Below, piece by piece: positions 1 to 9,232 of a stretch of 64,000 bases of DNA (position 1 is the first letter of the stretch; every line of letters begins with the position of its first letter). This stretch comes from Burkholderiales bacterium (lineage in GTDB: Bacteria > Pseudomonadota > Gammaproteobacteria > Burkholderiales > SG8-41), in contig JADZGE010000018.1 in assembly GCA_020854035.1 (NCBI GenBank), forward strand, positions 62,001-126,000. The letters are read 5' to 3'. Made by a program: the position numbers and the translations under genes. Below the pieces are notes generated by a model that worked only from the letters and a program-made list of their open reading frames with translations, ran no database searches and was not told the origin of the DNA.

Positions 1-3000
1 ATGGACGCGGTGAGGAAGCTCCTCTACGGAGGCATGCGCGCAACCGACAACGGCACGACCACCGTTCTCGAGCGCGCCTATCTCCCCATGGACGCGCACG
101 CATGGGCGAAATACTACAACGGCAACGACATCGCGCAGTTGACGCCGTTCAACCCCCCCACGACCACGACGACCGTCGCCGCGACGACGGCGCCGATCTC
201 GACCTGCTTCGGCGGCTGGGTCTACAACAACCTGCCCTTCTACACCCCGCCCTACAACATGCCGCCGTGCCCGGAGACCGGCACCCCGCTGCGGCAGGTA
301 TCCGCGTCGGATCCCAGCCTCGACATCGACATCCCGTTCACCGTCGCGATGAACGGCGCGATGGCGGTCGGCGACCAGATCAAGGTCGAGAGCGCGCTCT
401 GGCCGGGCAACTACCTCATCGGCGCGGTGATGAGCTTCTCCAACGCGAACCGCACGGTCCGCGTCCGCGTGAACGTCGCGGGAACCGTTGGCTGGGCCGC
501 CGAGTTCTCGTGGAACGTGACCAACCTCTCCCGCACCGGCATCTCGTTCTGCAACCTGACGACCGGCGCCGGCGCGGCGGCGAACGCCCTGTCGCAGACC
601 AATTCCAACCCGCCGCTCATCCGCGTCGCGCAAGGCAACTTCCAGCTCTGGAACGCGAACGAGCGCTACCAGTGCTACTGGTCGGGCGAGCGCTCGAACC
701 TGCAATCCGGCTTCGGCGGGGTGCGCAGCAACGGCAACCAGGCCTCGCTCTCGGAGATTCACGCAAGCGCCGAGAACCCGTCCCAGGCGGCGAACGGCCT
801 GGGCACCGGCTCCGCGCAGGGCGAGTACATCGTGCGGGTGCAGGCATGCGTCACGGGACTCTTCGGCACCGAGCGCTGCAAGCAGTACCCGAACGGCAAC
901 TACAAGCCGATCGGCCTGCTGCAGGAATACGGTGACGTCAACCTGATCCATTTCGGGCTGATGACCGGCAGCCATCGCAAGAACATCTCCGGCGGCGTGC
1001 TGCGCAAGAACGTGGGCAGCTTCGCCAACGAGGTGAACGTCGCCACCGACGGGACCTTCACCACCCCCGCGGTGCCCCCCGCTTCGCCCCGGGCGACGAA
1101 TTCGGCCGAGACGCCGGCGGGCATCGTCAACACGCTGAACTACATGCGGATCTGGGGTTACCGCTACGCGAACGGCGACTACCTCACCGCGGGCGGCGAC
1201 AACTGCACCTACCAGCTCACCAACATCACGGAGGACAACTGCACGAGCTGGGGCAACCCGATGTCGGAGATCTATTTCGAGTCGCTGCGCTATTTCGCCG
1301 GCCAGGCGGCGAGCGCGGCATACACCTACACCAACAGCGGCAGCAAGGACAACCAGCTCGGCCTGCCGCTGCCGGCGGTCGTCGATCCGCTGAGTGCCGC
1401 GAACTACTGCGCGCCGCTCAACGTGCTGGTGTTCAACGCGAGCGTATCGACCAACGACGACGATCTGCGCACGACGGCCGCGACCGCCATCAATACCACG
1501 AGCACCGCGGAAGCGCTCACCAACGCGGTGGGCAGCGCCGAGGGCATCACCGGCAATTCCTATTTCGTCGGCAAGATCATCGGCAGCGGCGCGACCCTCG
1601 CGACGGACACGGGGTTCGAGCTGTGCACGCCGAAGGCCATCCCCGGGCTGGGTCAGGTGTCCGGAATCTGCCCGGAAGGCCCCACGCTGGCGGGGTCGTT
1701 CCTCGTCGCGGGACTCGCGCATCACGCCCGCACCAACCGCATCCGCGCCGACATCGCGGGCATTCCGGGAACCGACACGCGCTCGCTGAAGGTCACGACC
1801 TACGGCATACAGCTCGCCACCAACGTGCCGCAACTCACGATTCCGGTGCCCGGCAGCGCGACCGGCCAGAAAGTCATCATCCAGCCGATCTACCGGCTCG
1901 TCGTCGGCGCCGCGCGCGGCGGCGGCGCGCTGGTGGACATGAAGTTCGTCCGCCAGGAAGTCGTGGGCAGCATCGCGCGCGGCAAGGTCTATATCAACTG
2001 GGAGGACTCCGAGCAGGGCGGCGATTACGACCAGGACATGTGGGGCACGCTCGACTGGGTGCTCGATGCCGGCGCCAACACGATCACGATCACGACCAAC
2101 GCGGTGTCGGCGTCGACCGCGAACGGGCAGGGCTTCGGCTACACGATAAGCGGCACGACCATGGACGGTCCCCATTTCCACTCGGGGATACTCGGGTTCA
2201 ACTACACCGATCCCACCGGCGTGCTCGGCTGCACCAACTGCCAGGTCTCGAGCGCGTCCTCGGGCCAGCGCGGCCCGCAGAGCGTCACCTACACCCTCGG
2301 CACGACGACGGCGAACACCCTGAAGGATCCGCTGTGGTACGCCGCGAAGTACGGCGCGTTCGTGGACGGCAACGGCAACGGGCTGCCGGATGTGCAGAGC
2401 GAATGGGACAGCAAGCTTGCGAGCGGCGTCCCGGGGCAGGACGGCGTGCCGGACAACTACTTCCTCGTCACCAATCCGCTGGGGCTGGAGGCCGCGCTCG
2501 ACCGCGCGTTCATCACGATCCTCGCGAACGCCTCGGCATCGTCGGTCGCGACGAACTCGACCTCACTCCAGACCGGCTCGACCATCTACCAGGCGCGGTT
2601 CAACTCCAACGACTGGAGCGGGCAGATGCTCGCCTACGCGGTGAACCTCGACGGGTCGATATCCACGAGCCCGGTGTGGGACGCCGGCCAGGTCGTGAAC
2701 GGGCAGAACCACGATACCGGCCGGGTGATCCTCACCTACAACACCGATTCGACGGTGCGCGACGGCGTGCCCTTCCGCTGGCCCGCGAATCCCGCGAGTC
2801 CGCTGCCCGGGGAGATTCCGCTCGCGCTCGTGAACCAGCTCAACGTGTCACCCACGACCAGCGTCGCCGACGGGCGCGGCGCGCAGCGTCTTGGCTGGCT
2901 GCGCGGCGACGCCTCGCAGGAGGGCGCGACAGTCACCTCGTTCCGGCAGCGGCCCACCAGCAAGCTGGGCGACATCGTCAACTCGAACCCCAACTTCGTG

Positions 3001-4698
3001 GGGGCGCCCGCCGCCGGCGTCGGCGAGGCCGCCTACGCCCAGTTCCGGCTGACCTATCTCAACCGCTCGCCGATGATCTACGTCGGCGGCAACGATGGCA
3101 TGCTGCACGGGTTCCGCGCCTCGGACGGCCGCGAGCTGCTCGCCTACGTGCCGAGCAAGGTTCACGGGCAGTTGAACCAGCTCACGTCCCGGACCTACGT
3201 GCACCGCTACTTCGTCGACGGCTCGCCGCAGGTGGGCGACGCCTACATCGGGGCCTTCTGGCGCACCGTGCTGGTGGGCGGGCTCGGGTCGGGCGGCCAG
3301 GGCCTGTTCGCGCTCGACGTGACCGACCCGGCGCAGTTCAGCGAGGCGAACGCGGCGAGCACGGTCCTCTGGGAGTTCAACGATACCGACGATCCGGACT
3401 TCGGCTACGTCATGGGCTACCCCGCGATCCGCAAGATGGCGAACGGCCGGTGGGCGGCGATCGTCGCGGGCGGCTACAACAACTCGGAGGTGCTCCCCGG
3501 AGAGACGGCGTGCACGGACTCCACCGCGAAGCTGCCCGCGGGCTGCACCACCAGCTCCACCGGGTCGGCCTACCTGTACGTGATCTTCCTCGAAGGTCCG
3601 ACGGGTCCGAACCGGACCTGGGTCGAGGGCACCGACTACGTCAAGATCCGGGCGCAGCGCATGAGCGACTCGACCGGTACGCCGAACGGCTTGTCGGAGC
3701 CGTTCCCCGCCGACGTCAACGCGGACGGCGTCGTCGACTTTGTCTACGCCGGAGACCTGCGCGGCCGCCTCTGGAAGTTCGACCTGAGGTCGGGCACCGT
3801 GGCGAACTGGACCGCCGCCGCGAACCGCGTGGTGCTCCACATCGCCCGCGACGGACTCGGCAACCGGCAGCCGATCACCAGCAAGCCGGAGGGCACGCTC
3901 CACTCCTCCGGAGCCGGCTACATGATCACTTTCGGCACGGGCAAGTACCTGGAGCCGAGCGATCCGATGGGCCCGTATCTGGAGCAGGCCTTCTACGGCA
4001 TCTGGGACAAGAACGACGGCGCGACGGTCTCCGTCCAGACGACCGTCACCGACCGCACCCAGCTGCTGCAGCAGACCATCACAGATGTCCTCGTCGGCAC
4101 CAGCACGTTTCGGGTCGTCTCGAACTCGGCGCCGACCTGGTCGCAGGATACGACGCCGCCGGTCGCGGACGACTCCCCGGCGCGGCACATGGGCTGGTAC
4201 ATGGCCTTCCCGAACGCGACGACGACCGGCGAGCGCAGCGTGTTCCGGCCGATCCTCACTTCGGGGCGGCTCATCTTCACCACGCTCATTCCGTCCACCC
4301 AGGCCTGTCTCTTCGGCGGCACGAGCTTCATGATGGTGATCGATCCAACGAGCGGCGCCCGCATCGACGGCGCGGTGCTCGACGCGGACGGCAACGGGAT
4401 CCTCAACTCCTCCGACACCACGGTTCTGGGCGGCGTCAACGTCTACCTGAGCGGGGTGCAGTCGGCGATCGGCATCACGCCTACCCCGACCATCATCAAG
4501 TCCGCCTCGGGATCGGGCGGCGGCATCTCGGGGACGGGTAGCGTCATCCTCGGCACCACCGGCCCGGTACTCGCGGGAGGCGGCATCCAGCTCGCCTACG
4601 CCATCGCCGCGGGTTCGAGCGGCGCCAACGCTTCGACCATCGTGGGCCTTTCGAGCGGCGGGGGCCGGGTCTCGTGGCGCGAGCTCCAGCAGGAGTAG
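1..4698 (+). CDS. pilY1: PilY1-like type IV pilus tip/adhesin protein (5' end outside window)
   Basis: Type IV pilus biogenesis factor and adhesin of the PilY1 family, expected at the pilus tip or cell surface. About 1565 residues are visible. The frame is open from the first base and there is no signal peptide, so the true start probably lies upstream. The C-terminal beta-propeller is recognisable from LGDIVNSNPNF near residue 989, YVGGNDGMLHGF near 1027 and the calcium-binding-type loop DVNADGVVD near 1238. A second Asp/Asn-rich loop (DGNGNGLPD) lies near residue 788. The N-terminal half is Thr/Ser/Asn-rich and poorly conserved, as usual in this family. No other pilus assembly gene is visible downstream; the next gene has its own FNR-type promoter. 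Confidence 0.85.
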   Translation: MDAVRKLLYGGMRATDNGTTTVLERAYLPMDAHAWAKYYNGNDIAQLTPFNPPTTTTTVAATTAPISTCFGGWVYNNLPFYTPPYNMPPCPETGTPLRQVSASDPSLDIDIPFTVAMNGAMAVGDQIKVESALWPGNYLIGAVMSFSNANRTVRVRVNVAGTVGWAAEFSWNVTNLSRTGISFCNLTTGAGAAANALSQTNSNPPLIRVAQGNFQLWNANERYQCYWSGERSNLQSGFGGVRSNGNQASLSEIHASAENPSQAANGLGTGSAQGEYIVRVQACVTGLFGTERCKQYPNGNYKPIGLLQEYGDVNLIHFGLMTGSHRKNISGGVLRKNVGSFANEVNVATDGTFTTPAVPPASPRATNSAETPAGIVNTLNYMRIWGYRYANGDYLTAGGDNCTYQLTNITEDNCTSWGNPMSEIYFESLRYFAGQAASAAYTYTNSGSKDNQLGLPLPAVVDPLSAANYCAPLNVLVFNASVSTNDDDLRTTAATAINTTSTAEALTNAVGSAEGITGNSYFVGKIIGSGATLATDTGFELCTPKAIPGLGQVSGICPEGPTLAGSFLVAGLAHHARTNRIRADIAGIPGTDTRSLKVTTYGIQLATNVPQLTIPVPGSATGQKVIIQPIYRLVVGAARGGGALVDMKFVRQEVVGSIARGKVYINWEDSEQGGDYDQDMWGTLDWVLDAGANTITITTNAVSASTANGQGFGYTISGTTMDGPHFHSGILGFNYTDPTGVLGCTNCQVSSASSGQRGPQSVTYTLGTTTANTLKDPLWYAAKYGAFVDGNGNGLPDVQSEWDSKLASGVPGQDGVPDNYFLVTNPLGLEAALDRAFITILANASASSVATNSTSLQTGSTIYQARFNSNDWSGQMLAYAVNLDGSISTSPVWDAGQVVNGQNHDTGRVILTYNTDSTVRDGVPFRWPANPASPLPGEIPLALVNQLNVSPTTSVADGRGAQRLGWLRGDASQEGATVTSFRQRPTSKLGDIVNSNPNFVGAPAAGVGEAAYAQFRLTYLNRSPMIYVGGNDGMLHGFRASDGRELLAYVPSKVHGQLNQLTSRTYVHRYFVDGSPQVGDAYIGAFWRTVLVGGLGSGGQGLFALDVTDPAQFSEANAASTVLWEFNDTDDPDFGYVMGYPAIRKMANGRWAAIVAGGYNNSEVLPGETACTDSTAKLPAGCTTSSTGSAYLYVIFLEGPTGPNRTWVEGTDYVKIRAQRMSDSTGTPNGLSEPFPADVNADGVVDFVYAGDLRGRLWKFDLRSGTVANWTAAANRVVLHIARDGLGNRQPITSKPEGTLHSSGAGYMITFGTGKYLEPSDPMGPYLEQAFYGIWDKNDGATVSVQTTVTDRTQLLQQTITDVLVGTSTFRVVSNSAPTWSQDTTPPVADDSPARHMGWYMAFPNATTTGERSVFRPILTSGRLIFTTLIPSTQACLFGGTSFMMVIDPTSGARIDGAVLDADGNGILNSSDTTVLGGVNVYLSGVQSAIGITPTPTIIKSASGSGGGISGTGSVILGTTGPVLAGGGIQLAYAIAAGSSGANASTIVGLSSGGGRVSWRELQQE

Positions 4699-4734
4699 CT
4701 TTCCGGCTCCACGCATTCACCGCCGCCAGCGTGC

Positions 4735-4775
4735 TTGATCTGGATCAAGGCGCCGCATCCCCCTTCGCGCAAGAT
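4735..4775 (+). promoter_or_regulatory. FNR box and weak -10 upstream of the VOC gene
   Basis: TTGATCTGGATCAA at 4735-4748 is a perfect FNR/Anr palindrome. A weak -10-like hexamer CAAGAT (4770-4775) lies 21 bp downstream, the class II activation spacing. The predicted transcript would start near 4783, about 48 nt before the ATG at 4831. Confidence 0.7.
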
Positions 4776-4830
4776 CGTGCTTCGGCGCCGGCGCCGGCGC
4801 GCGGGCGCGGTCCTTGCACGGAGGCGCATC

Positions 4831-5259
4831 ATGGCGGTAACCGGCTTCAATCACTACAACATCGCTACCGGCGATCTCGACCGGGCGCGCCGCTTCTACA
4901 CCGACGTCATCGGGCTGCGCGAGGGTGCGCGCCCGCCCTTCAGCCGGCCCGGGGCGTGGCTCTACCTGGGCGATCAGCCGATCCTGCACATCTCGACCGG
5001 GCGCGCCGCCGCGACCCGGCGCTCGGATGCGTTCGATCATGTGGCGTTCTCCGCGTCCGATCTCGACGGCACGCGGGAGACCCTGCGGCGGAACAACGTC
5101 TACTTCGAGGAATACGCGGTGCCGGGCCGCGAGCTGCACCAGCTCTTCCTGCGCGATCCTGACGGCGTCGAGATCGAGCTTCAGTTCAGCGGCGCCGACG
5201 CGCGTGCCGCGATCGCGGCGGGGGCGGCCGTGGACTCCAGCCGGGGGCGCAACACCTGA
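4831..5259 (+). CDS. VOC (glyoxalase/bleomycin-resistance fold) family protein
   Basis: Single vicinal-oxygen-chelate domain of 142 residues. It opens with GFNHYNIATGDLDRARRFY, the typical first beta-strand/helix in which the His is usually a metal ligand. DHVAFSASDLDG in the middle and DGVEIELQF near the C-terminus supply further His/Glu ligand candidates. Such proteins are metal-dependent lyases, isomerases or dioxygenases, or binding proteins; the substrate cannot be inferred. ATG 4831 is preferred because homology starts right after it, although the frame is open upstream. The gene is monocistronic and sits behind a perfect FNR box, so expression under low oxygen is likely. Confidence 0.8.
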   Translation: MAVTGFNHYNIATGDLDRARRFYTDVIGLREGARPPFSRPGAWLYLGDQPILHISTGRAAATRRSDAFDHVAFSASDLDGTRETLRRNNVYFEEYAVPGRELHQLFLRDPDGVEIELQFSGADARAAIAAGAAVDSSRGRNT

Positions 5260-5357
5260 GGGCGTTCCCCGGGGAGAGGACGGGAAGCGCGGGCCTGTCG
5301 CGCGCCTGCGCGCAACTTCCCCGCGCCGGCGCGCCGCGTCGCACCGGTTCAGGGCCT

Positions 5358-6140
5358 GTGCGGACGCGCGCGCGCGCAGGTCCCTGGTTCTGCGTGCTCA
5401 TCAGCGCCGTGCGGCGATCGGCTGCGCCTGACGGCCGATGGCGGACCTGCCGGCTCGTGATCGGGGTGAGCGCGCTCTTCACGCAGGCCTGCGCCCCCCC
5501 GGTCACGCCGCAGCAGGTGTTCGCGCGGGCGTCGCGAAGCGTGGTCATGATCCACGCCGCCGAACCTTCCGGGAGGATCACGGGGCGCGGCAGCGGCGTT
5601 GCCATCGAGGCGGACCTCTTCGTCACCAGTTGCCACGTCATTGCGCGGGGAACGGTATTCGTCGCCGGCTACCAGCGGCAGCGCGTGTCAGCGCGCCTTG
5701 TCGCGTACGACGCGGAACGGGATATCTGCGCCCTTCGCGCACAGGGACTCGATCTCGTCCCCGCGGCGATCGGCGACCCGGGTGCGGCGCAGGTCGGAGA
5801 GCGCGTCTACGCGATCGGCGCGCCCGAGGGTTTCGAGCTCACGATGAGCGATGGTCTCGTGTCCGGATTGCGCGAAGCGGCCGTCGGCCGCTACCTCCAG
5901 ATCACCGCGCCCCTGTCGGAGGGATCGAGCGGCGGCGGGCTCTTCGACAGCGAGGGCCGGTTGATCGGGATCACCGCATTCGTGTTCTCCGCGGGCCAGA
6001 ATCTCAACTTCGCGGCCCCGGCGAACTGGGCGGTGGATCTGGCGAAGAAGGCTTCCCGCGCGGAAACCGAGGGACTGGCGGAGGAAGCCAGATTGCCGCC
6101 GAGCCTCACGCAGCAGTGGCGCCATCCGGTGCTGAGGTAG
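5358..6140 (+). CDS. Trypsin-like (S1/DegP-type) serine protease without PDZ domain
   Basis: A chymotrypsin-fold protease of 260 residues at most. The catalytic triad is visible as His in FVTSCHV, Asp in DAERDICAL and Ser in SEGSSGGGLF, in the right order and spacing for S1 peptidases. Homology stops after NFAAPANWAVDL with no PDZ domain, unlike DegP/HtrA. The N-terminus is Arg-rich with one hydrophobic stretch ending in FTQACAPP. This could be a poor lipoprotein or secretion signal, so a periplasmic location is plausible but unproven. The start is uncertain; GTG 5456 is an alternative. It is convergent with the pyruvate kinase-like gene. Confidence 0.75.
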   Translation: MRTRARAGPWFCVLISAVRRSAAPDGRWRTCRLVIGVSALFTQACAPPVTPQQVFARASRSVVMIHAAEPSGRITGRGSGVAIEADLFVTSCHVIARGTVFVAGYQRQRVSARLVAYDAERDICALRAQGLDLVPAAIGDPGAAQVGERVYAIGAPEGFELTMSDGLVSGLREAAVGRYLQITAPLSEGSSGGGLFDSEGRLIGITAFVFSAGQNLNFAAPANWAVDLAKKASRAETEGLAEEARLPPSLTQQWRHPVLR

Positions 6141-6209
6141 GGCGGGCCGTTTCCTTGTTTCGCGTTTCCGGTCCCTCGTCCCCGGCGGCCCCCGCCCATC
6201 ACCCGGCAC

Positions 6210-8012
6210 TCAGCCGGGCCCCCGCGCTACCGCCAGCTGCCGGAAGAGCGAGCGCTTCTTGTACTGGTGAGCTTCCATCTTGCGGATGATGTCCGCTAGC
6301 ATCCTGGTCGCCGCGGAGATGTAAGGGCCCTTGTTCAGCATGACGCACTCGGCGCGCATGGACATCGCCGCGTCGGTCACTTCGGCGCGGGTGGGCAGGC
6401 CCGAATGCGCCACGGTATCGAGCACCTGCGTCGCCCAAACGACCGGGAGATGGCAGGCCTCGCCGAACCACAGCAGTTCCTCCTGCATCTCCGCGAGCCG
6501 CTCGAACGAGAGCTCCACGGCAAGGTCCCCGCGCGCGATCATGATGCCCACGGGATCGTACTTGAGCGCTTCGAAGAGGATGCCGGCGAGGTTGGCGACC
6601 GCGCCGCGCGTCTCGAGTTTCAGTATCATGCCGAAACCCGGCTTGCCGGCCTGCCGGATGCGCTCGCCGACCAGCGCCACGTCCCGCGCCCCGGCGACGA
6701 AGGACACACCCACGCCGTCGGCGTGCTCCAGCGCGAATGCGATGGCCGCCTCGTCCTGCGGACCGAGGTGCCCGAGCGACAACGCGCTGTCCGGAAAGGC
6801 GATGCCCTTGCCGGAGCGCAGGCGGGCGGGGGACTTCATGAGCTCCCGCACGCGGCAGACGAGCCCCTCCGGACTCATGCCCTCGGCGACCGCGACGAGC
6901 TTGCCGTCGTCGAGTATCACGCGCTCACCGGGCTGAACCTGCGCGAGCAGTCCCGGCTCGGGGAAGGCGAGGGCGCGCACTTCGGGATCGCTGGAGAGCC
7001 CGGTTTCGTTCAGCACGAACGCATCCCCGGCGGCGACGCGCAGCTCGCGCGGCTGGCGCGGCAGGGCGCCGATCCTGTCCTCCCCCATCGATTTCTCGCC
7101 GCGCCGCCAGACGATGGGCAGTCCGGTCGTCACGTAGAGCGAGCGGTCGCACTCGGCGCGGACCTTCTCCCTGCCCGGCGCGCGCACCGTGAGCGTGCGT
7201 TCGCGGCCGCCCGCGTCGGTCAGCGCGATGAGGTCGCCGGCTTCGAGGCGCGCGAGCCATGCCGCGGGAACCGGGATCTGCGGCCCGCTCTCGTGCTGCG
7301 CGACGAGCTGCACCTGCGTGGGCGCGAGCGTGCGTCCCATGCGGTCCTTGCGCCGGGGCAGGTGCAGCACCCCGCGTTCGAGCTGCCGGATCTCGGTGCG
7401 GAGCTTCGGGCCGGGCAGGTCGACGAACACGCGGCCGGGCCTGCAGAACGCCGCCGCGCGAGCCTTGAACGTCGCGGCGATCGCGGCCCACTCGGCGGGG
7501 GACTCGTGCGAGCCATTGATGCGGAGCAGATCCGCGCCGGCCTCGAGCACGCCGTCCGCCCACACGGCGTCCGCCGCCGCCGCGTCCGGCGCGGTCACCA
7601 TGATGTATACGTGGCGGTCCCTGGGTCGCGGGCCGAACAGCGCGCGAGTGTTGGCGTGCAGTATCGATTCGGCCTTCGCCCGGTCGAGCCCGTCCCCCGC
7701 CGCGTCCACGATGGCATCGCCGCGCTCGCCGGCGAGCCACGCGCAAAGGCGCGTGAGCGTGTCGCGCACGTGACCCTCGCAACGCCCGAGCGAGGAGAGC
7801 CCGATCGCCGCGAGCTCGAGCTGGAGCCGGTGGATGTCGAGTTTGCGCAGGCCGAGGTAGTGCGCGAGGTTCGCCGCGCTCAGGCGGTGACGGGGGAGCG
7901 CGGCGGCGATCGCCTCGTGTTGCGCCGCCTCCTCCCGCCCGGTCGCGGCGAGAAGCGCGGCGAGGCTCGCGCGGAGCCTCTCGGCCTGCTCGCCGGGGGG
8001 AGGGGATGCCAT
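6210..8012 (-). CDS. pyk: Pyruvate kinase-like protein with N-terminal extension
   Basis: A 600-residue pyruvate kinase family protein expected to transfer phosphate between PEP and ADP. The catalytic barrel is seen in LLRINGSHES, VFVDLPGPKLRTEI, FGMILKLETRGAVANL, GIMIARGDLAVEL and WATQVLDT. The usual KIEN is KLET here, keeping the catalytic Lys. About 130 residues precede the barrel, and the C-terminal allosteric domain of classical PykF/PykA appears to be missing. This matches a divergent group common in proteobacteria. ATG 8012 is the only plausible start. A GGAG (9-10 bp upstream) precedes it but overlaps the predicted -10 of the FNR promoter. Regulation by FNR would fit fermentative ATP supply under low oxygen. 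Confidence 0.8.
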   Translation of the reverse strand: MASPPPGEQAERLRASLAALLAATGREEAAQHEAIAAALPRHRLSAANLAHYLGLRKLDIHRLQLELAAIGLSSLGRCEGHVRDTLTRLCAWLAGERGDAIVDAAGDGLDRAKAESILHANTRALFGPRPRDRHVYIMVTAPDAAAADAVWADGVLEAGADLLRINGSHESPAEWAAIAATFKARAAAFCRPGRVFVDLPGPKLRTEIRQLERGVLHLPRRKDRMGRTLAPTQVQLVAQHESGPQIPVPAAWLARLEAGDLIALTDAGGRERTLTVRAPGREKVRAECDRSLYVTTGLPIVWRRGEKSMGEDRIGALPRQPRELRVAAGDAFVLNETGLSSDPEVRALAFPEPGLLAQVQPGERVILDDGKLVAVAEGMSPEGLVCRVRELMKSPARLRSGKGIAFPDSALSLGHLGPQDEAAIAFALEHADGVGVSFVAGARDVALVGERIRQAGKPGFGMILKLETRGAVANLAGILFEALKYDPVGIMIARGDLAVELSFERLAEMQEELLWFGEACHLPVVWATQVLDTVAHSGLPTRAEVTDAAMSMRAECVMLNKGPYISAATRMLADIIRKMEAHQYKKRSLFRQLAVARGPG

Positions 8013-8018
8013 GAGGCG

Positions 8019-8060
8019 AGTCTCCGCCGCGCGGCAGGCGGCGCGGTTGACCTACATCAA
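8019..8060 (-). promoter_or_regulatory. FNR box and -10 upstream of the pyruvate kinase-like gene
   Basis: TTGACCTACATCAA at 8047-8060 is an FNR-type palindrome with one change from consensus. On the minus strand GAGACT (8024 to 8019) lies 22 bp away as a -10 candidate. This predicts a transcript starting almost exactly at the ATG at 8012, that is, leaderless or nearly so. Confidence 0.6.
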
Positions 8061-8164
8061 GGGCGCGCGCTCCGGCGGAGGGGGTAGCGCGCTTCCCCGC
8101 CGGGTTCCCCCTGGCCGGTCAGCGTGGAGGATGCCGCGAACCGGCTCCGGATCAACGGGCCGTT

Positions 8165-8605
8165 CTAGTGCGCCATCAGCACCGGGAGCGTCATCTGCCC
8201 CATCACGGAGCGCGTGACTCCGCCGAAGAGGATCTCGCGAAACTGCGAATGCCCGTAGCCGCCCATGACCAGGAGGTCGGCGCCGAGATCGCGGGCGCGC
8301 GAGACAAGCCACGTCCCGGGCTCCACGTCGCGCGTGTATCTCTCTTCGACCTCGACCATCACCCCGTGGCGCGCGAGGTAGAGCGCGATATCGGCTCCCG
8401 GCACCGCACCGTGGTCGCCGGAAGTGTCCGGGTTGACGACGACCCCGCTGACGAGTCCCTCGCGCGAGGCGTGCTCTCGAAACCGGCACAGCGCTTCGCT
8501 TGCCCGCTCGCGATGGCGCTGCCGCCATTCCTGCGTGAGTTGCGGATCGCCCTCGGCGCAGCGCCGGCTCGCATCCAGGTGTACGATGATGGTCCTGTAA
8601 TCCAC
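8165..8605 (-). CDS. Universal stress protein, apparently internally deleted tandem type
   Basis: UspA-superfamily protein of 146 residues. The first strand MDYRTIIVHLDAS matches the start of tandem-domain Usp proteins. The rest aligns with later parts: the inter-strand helix of domain 1, then ARHGVMVEVEERYTRD and LGADLLVMGGYGHSQFREI from the end of domain 2. The nucleotide-binding loop is GGYGHSQFREILFGG. About half of a normal 280-residue tandem Usp is missing internally while the frame is intact, so it may be a functional short variant or a decayed one. It is preceded by a perfect FNR box with a fitting -10 on the minus strand. Confidence 0.8.
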   Translation of the reverse strand: MDYRTIIVHLDASRRCAEGDPQLTQEWRQRHRERASEALCRFREHASREGLVSGVVVNPDTSGDHGAVPGADIALYLARHGVMVEVEERYTRDVEPGTWLVSRARDLGADLLVMGGYGHSQFREILFGGVTRSVMGQMTLPVLMAH

Positions 8606-8635
8606 GGCAACCCCCGCAACGGCCGGTGCGCCGAC

Positions 8636-8676
8636 ATTGGATCAGGCTGACGGGGGCGCATGTTGATTTGCATCAA
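8636..8676 (-). promoter_or_regulatory. FNR box between divergent Usp and exported-protein genes
   Basis: TTGATTTGCATCAA at 8663-8676 is a perfect FNR palindrome. On the minus strand TCCAAT (8641 to 8636) lies 21 bp away, giving a predicted start near 8629, 24 nt before the Usp ATG at 8605. In the plus direction the predicted start would fall inside the next gene (ATG 8690), so the site most likely serves the Usp gene. Confidence 0.7.
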
Positions 8677-8689
8677 ACGGAGGCGAATC

Positions 8690-9133
8690 ATGAGAATTGC
8701 TGCGATGTTGTGTTCTCTTGTGGCGGCCGGGCCGATCGTTGCCGCGCCCCCGGCGCCCGCCGGCCCGCAGCCCGGCGAAGTCGAGGTGATCGCCGGCGGC
8801 ATCGGCGAGGACGAGCAGCGGGCGATACTCGCGCGGGAGAAGGAGTTCAACCTGAAGCTCGTCCTCTCGCTCACGCAGGGCAACTACGTCGCGGACGCGG
8901 ACGTCGTGGTGAGCGACGCAAGGGGCGTGAAGGTCGTCGAGCGCGGCGCGACGGGGCCGCTCGTCCTCGTTCGGCTGCCGGCGGGCGAGTATTCCGTGAG
9001 CGCGACGCGCGGCGGCCGGACGCTTACCCGCAGGGTGAAGCTCGTCACCGGGAAACTGCGTACCGAGTACCTGCGCTGGCCGGCCGACCCGAAGGAGGAT
9101 CTGCCGGTGTCGAGATGGCTGGAAAGGGAATGA
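8690..9133 (+). CDS. Exported hypothetical protein
   Basis: A 147-residue protein I do not recognise. It starts MRIAAMLCSLVAAGPIVAAPPAPAG, a signal peptide with likely cleavage after VAA. The mature part begins with a Gly/Glu-rich segment containing EDEQRAILAREKEFNLKLVL. It then has alternating strands (NYVADADVVVSD, GEYSVSATRGGRTLTRRVKL) resembling a small carboxypeptidase-regulatory-like or Ig-like beta-sandwich. ATG 8690 is chosen over the in-frame upstream start because it opens the signal peptide and is preceded by GGAGGC-like sequence. A periplasmic location is likely; function is unknown. An FNR box lies just upstream but appears to face the divergent Usp gene. Confidence 0.6.
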   Translation: MRIAAMLCSLVAAGPIVAAPPAPAGPQPGEVEVIAGGIGEDEQRAILAREKEFNLKLVLSLTQGNYVADADVVVSDARGVKVVERGATGPLVLVRLPAGEYSVSATRGGRTLTRRVKLVTGKLRTEYLRWPADPKEDLPVSRWLERE

Positions 9134-9232
9134 CGCCGCCAGCGGCCGGCCGTCGGTGCGCGGTAATCCTTCGCGAGCGGTCGTTCGCCGGCGCAGCGCC
9201 CGCCGGCGGCTGACGGCTGGCGCGGTGCGCGC

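Noticed and set aside
1623-4541. Long second frame within pilY1
   Set aside because: The translation is Arg/His/Gly-rich without recognisable domains, while the PilY1 frame carries the propeller and calcium-loop motifs. It is a GC-driven shadow.
5961-5974. TTGATCGGGATCAC, a 13/14 match to an FNR box
   Set aside because: It lies inside the serine protease coding sequence, encoding LIGIT of a conserved motif, far from a start in either direction. Probably coincidental.
6405-8087. 560-codon plus-strand frame over the pyruvate kinase-like gene
   Set aside because: Pyruvate kinase motifs on the minus strand are clear; the plus frame has no family match by eye and no promoter.
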